From NCBI GenBank assembly GCA_963849305.1, contig CAWKGV010000003.1:558001-622000 (forward strand): 64,000 bases of DNA. Direction: 5' to 3'. This stretch comes from CAWKGV01 sp963849305 (GTDB lineage: Bacteria > Pseudomonadota > Alphaproteobacteria > Acetobacterales > Acetobacteraceae). Below the pieces are notes generated by a model. It saw nothing but the letters and a program-made list of their open reading frames with translations, was not told the DNA's origin and made no database searches. Positions within the stretch are counted from its first letter, which is position 1; every line of letters starts with the position of its first letter. The position numbers were made by a program, and so were the translations under genes. Of this stretch, positions 61,742 to 64,000 are shown one piece after another.

Positions 61742-62412
61742 CGGTGTCCTTGCGGCGGCAGCGGGCGGACTCCCCTTACAACAGGATGGCGGGCGGGATC
61801 AGACCGGGGACCAGGGCGCCGCAGCGATTGCGCCGAGGCCTCCTGTCGAGCAATATCTGATCAGGAATGACCCCGAATCAGCATGAAACATTCGCTTCCG
61901 TCGTCCGGGGTGGCAGCGTCATGCGCGCGCCGGGTTGTGGGATTCGTCACCGAAATTGCTACAGAGGTGGCCGGACAATCACCGACGAAGGTTGGTCGGT
62001 TCACGACTGCACGGGCATTGCGTCGATGATGGTGGCGAGGAAAAGGGCACGAGAGTTAGGGGGGTTCAATGTGCCTACTCCGGCGGCATAGTAAACCGAC
62101 TCATCAAAAACGCATGCCAACTCGGAGTTCAGAAAAAATTTCGATTACGTCGTCCGCGCTAGCTAGACAATGGAGCAAACATCGGAGGGCGTTATGAAAC
62201 GCAGGACGGTGGTACTTCTCGCAAGTCTGTACGCCGGCCTTATTACGGAGCGGTCGTGGCCGGTGTCACGATCGAAACGGCCATAGCAACGACAGGCATT
62301 TCTCCGGCGCCATCGCCGCAGTTGTGCTGGTACTGGTCCAGTGCGGCCCACACCCGTTAGAGTTGGCAGGCGGCTGGCGATCCGTTCGCACGGGCTCGGA
62401 AGTGCCGCCGTG
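61742..62412. other. Long spacer of poor coding content
   Basis: 670 bp between mutS and the patatin gene, less G+C-rich than the flanks from about 61860. Short open frames exist on both strands but none resembles a known family, except the broken small gene at 62194-62360. The mutS promoter should lie in the first 150 bp. No tRNA, repeat or insertion-sequence end was recognised. Confidence 0.55.
62194..62360 (+). pseudogene. Broken small secreted protein with LCWYWSS motif
   Basis: An ATG at 62194 with CGGAGGGCGTT upstream starts MKRRTVVLLASLYAGLIT, a signal-like sequence. The frame then runs into Arg/Ser and stops at 62286. In the frame entered by a one-base change before 62247, the continuation is GAVVAGVTIETAIATTG and then PSPQLCWYWSSAAHTR, stopping at 62358-62360. 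The PSPxLCWYWxxxxxT pattern is a feature of tiny secreted alphaproteobacterial proteins as I recall them. Either a decayed gene or a consensus error. Confidence 0.4.
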
Positions 62413-63921
62413 TCAGGGCCGGACGGCGGACGCGCTCGCTACGCGAAAGCCAGCACGTGACGACGCGGGCAGCGGCATTGGCGGGTAGTCGTCGAGGAAC
62501 GCGCGCAGCTCCGTCGATTTCGTTATGCCATCGTATCCGGCCTGAATGAGCAGATCGACGTCCTGACGCTTCAGGGTCAGGCCGGTCGGGATCGCAAGCA
62601 GCCTCTCGCTTTCCGGCGTCTCCGGCAATCCGGCGAGCGAGATATGGATCAGTTCGAACTTCACGTCATCGCAGCGCGTGCCATCGACAATGGGACCCTG
62701 GGCGCATCTGGCCTCACGAAGCCGCTTGGTGACATCCTGGATCTGCTGGTTGACAACCGTCAGAGTCTCAAAGTTGTAGCTGTCGATCTGTGCGCCGCTG
62801 ACCAAGCCGAGGATGGCAAACAATCCACCGACTTCCTTTCGCCGTGCAACGGAGCTGTCCTGGGTACCCTGACCATCGACGCTGATGACGAGCAGGCGGC
62901 GGACATGGACATAGCCGCGTTCGCGCAGGTCGGCGGCTGAGAGCGCCTGCATCATGCCCCCGGCACTACGCATGGCGAGATTGTCGGAGACCCCGCCATC
63001 CGCTAAATGCAGGTAGCGGGTCTGATCAGCATCGAGATATCGCTTCGCGCGCAATGCCTGCTGCCCAATGCGCGACATCGGGTTTTTCAGCTGGTCCGGA
63101 CTGACGTCGCGCACCCACCCAGGCACCCGACCGCCGCACGATTTTGCGTGGTCAGTGAGGGTGATGGGCGAGAACAGTCCGGGGAATCCATTCGATGCGG
63201 CAACTGCCCGCGAAATGGGAAGCTTCGACAAGTCCGAGCAGATCAGGTCGAACATTTCCTGAGTGAACAGGAAGGGTGTTCCGTAGGAGATGTCGGTCGC
63301 GCCGATGGCGATCAGGGGCCGTCCGCGGGATTGCAGATCGGCATAGGTCGCGCCGTGGAACATGGTGCGGTCGTAGACACGGTCCATAAAATCGTTGGTG
63401 CCGATCCCGGGCTGGACCATCCATGCCCAGTTCCAGGGCAGGAAATAGACTCCGTATATGTAGCTATTGGTATCGTCGTAGAGAAACTCCTTCTCGAACT
63501 GGCCGAACATCTTCTCGCGGTACAGGCCGTAGTAGCTGGCAGGGAAGCTGCCGCCCGAGACCCCGGAGATTCCATCGACCTGGTCGAGAAACGGGCGGGG
63601 CCCGAACCGGGTCGGCACCATCAGGTCACGCATGCCCTTTAGCGCACCGTAGCCGAACGACGCAGACCGCTTACCGCCGCCTGACATTGCGACGAGCACG
63701 AGAAGGTCGGGAGCGTCCCGAGAGACCGGGAGGCTGTCGATTCGATAGCCGCCCTGGGAAATACGAGCCGATCCGAGCGGTTCGAGCTTCGCTTGTGGCA
63801 ATGGCTGCGTGTCTGCGACGTGGAACGAAGCGCACCCTGACGTCGCCAGACCAAGCGCGAGACAAAGGATTGTTGTTATCCGGGCTAGTGACGGGCGGGA
63901 CCAGACGGATCCAAGGATCAT
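62413..63921 (-). CDS. Patatin-like phospholipase, lipoprotein
   Basis: 502 residues from the ATG at 63921 (GGAGGGCG upstream). A lipoprotein signal ends in LATSGCASFH. The patatin catalytic set is complete: oxyanion loop SGGGKRSASFGYG, nucleophile Ser in DGISGVSGGSFPAS, and catalytic Asp in LADGGVSDN. The chain is longer than plain patatins, with an inserted region around YDDTNSYIYGVYFLPWNWAW. It likely hydrolyses phospholipid acyl chains at the envelope. Base composition is less G+C-rich than the neighbourhood. It runs along the right window edge but is complete. Confidence 0.88.
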   Translation of the reverse strand: MILGSVWSRPSLARITTILCLALGLATSGCASFHVADTQPLPQAKLEPLGSARISQGGYRIDSLPVSRDAPDLLVLVAMSGGGKRSASFGYGALKGMRDLMVPTRFGPRPFLDQVDGISGVSGGSFPASYYGLYREKMFGQFEKEFLYDDTNSYIYGVYFLPWNWAWMVQPGIGTNDFMDRVYDRTMFHGATYADLQSRGRPLIAIGATDISYGTPFLFTQEMFDLICSDLSKLPISRAVAASNGFPGLFSPITLTDHAKSCGGRVPGWVRDVSPDQLKNPMSRIGQQALRAKRYLDADQTRYLHLADGGVSDNLAMRSAGGMMQALSAADLRERGYVHVRRLLVISVDGQGTQDSSVARRKEVGGLFAILGLVSGAQIDSYNFETLTVVNQQIQDVTKRLREARCAQGPIVDGTRCDDVKFELIHISLAGLPETPESERLLAIPTGLTLKRQDVDLLIQAGYDGITKSTELRAFLDDYPPMPLPASSRAGFRVASASAVRP

Positions 63922-64000
63922 TGCGCCCTCCAGAAGGTTGCTGCAAATCTGCAACATTTTGCCGAACAACGGTCGTGGTGCAACAGGCCGTTCCGCGTGC

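Noticed and set aside
61867..62162. Two overlapping plus-strand frames of about 75 residues after mutS
   Set aside because: No start context, no domain or membrane character, and the frames overlap each other.

Overview
The window reads as a chromosomal segment of a G+C-rich alphaproteobacterium, most likely a member of the Rhodospirillales/Acetobacteraceae. This rests on gene content and order (hfq-hflX, trpGDC-moaC-moeA-lexA, purM-purN next to ndk, pqiABC, mutS-glnD, secDF, lpxB), on a typical alphaproteobacterial SOS box (GTTC-N7-GTTC) inside the lexA promoter, and on Hint-domain and extracytoplasmic repeat proteins. No rRNA, tRNA, CRISPR array, integrase, transposase or prophage module was recognised. 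Most genes are housekeeping; accessory cassettes sit between them.

Layout. 1-3.2 kb (minus): slt-type lytic transglycosylase, pgpA, and a FUSC-like membrane protein broken by a frameshift. 3.3-8.1 kb (plus): an accessory catabolic cassette with an MFS importer, a CE4 hydrolase of the HpPgdA/cyclic-imidase type, a small CxxC protein, a CobW/COG0523 GTPase and an L-asparaginase-like amidohydrolase. 8.2-10.2 kb: dapA, smpB, a molybdopterin oxidoreductase. 10.5-12 kb: a secreted Asn/Gly/Gln/Tyr protein built on eleven 17-residue repeats. 12-16.1 kb: type V uracil-DNA glycosylase and NYN nuclease-like protein (minus), then folK, a four-carbon sugar-acid kinase and PdxA2 (plus). 16.1-22.1 kb (minus): trpG-trpD-trpC-moaC-moeA, lexA, and a yqjD/yqjE-like pair. 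22.2-25.6 kb: sulfotransferase, acetyltransferase, a palindrome-rich spacer and a Hint-domain protein split by a frameshift. 26-34.5 kb: ABC-F ATPase, ndk, purM-purN with a small membrane protein, CDP-alcohol phosphatidyltransferase, PerM, DoxX, an Hda-like ATPase and two lipoproteins. 34.6-38.7 kb: pqiABC and a glycine-zipper lipoprotein. 38.8-42.5 kb: extradiol dioxygenase, hfq, hflX, inositol-monophosphatase-like enzyme. 42.6-45.8 kb: a self-contained HxlR-EmrA-EmrB efflux cassette with a visible operator. 45.8-51.5 kb (minus): methyltransferase, mazG, an apparently orphan DNA methyltransferase of lower G+C, secF, secD. 51.7-61.7 kb: Gfo/Idh (GnnA-like) oxidoreductase, lpxB, hisI, a cupin-like protein with a class III CoA-transferase, glnD, mutS. 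61.7-64 kb: a long poor-coding spacer with a broken small gene, then a patatin-like lipoprotein.

Points that stand out: five separate reading-frame breaks in recognisable genes (FUSC, folK, Hint, glycine-zipper lipoprotein, small secreted protein), which are either assembly indels or real decay; an in-frame REP-like palindrome inside lpxB; a Pro/Gly/Val minisatellite inside moeA next to the conserved LPGNPVS loop; the proposed imide/half-amide catabolic cassette; and an orphan plus-strand terminator suggesting an unannotated small RNA. All function calls come from reading motifs and family resemblance by eye; no database search was run.
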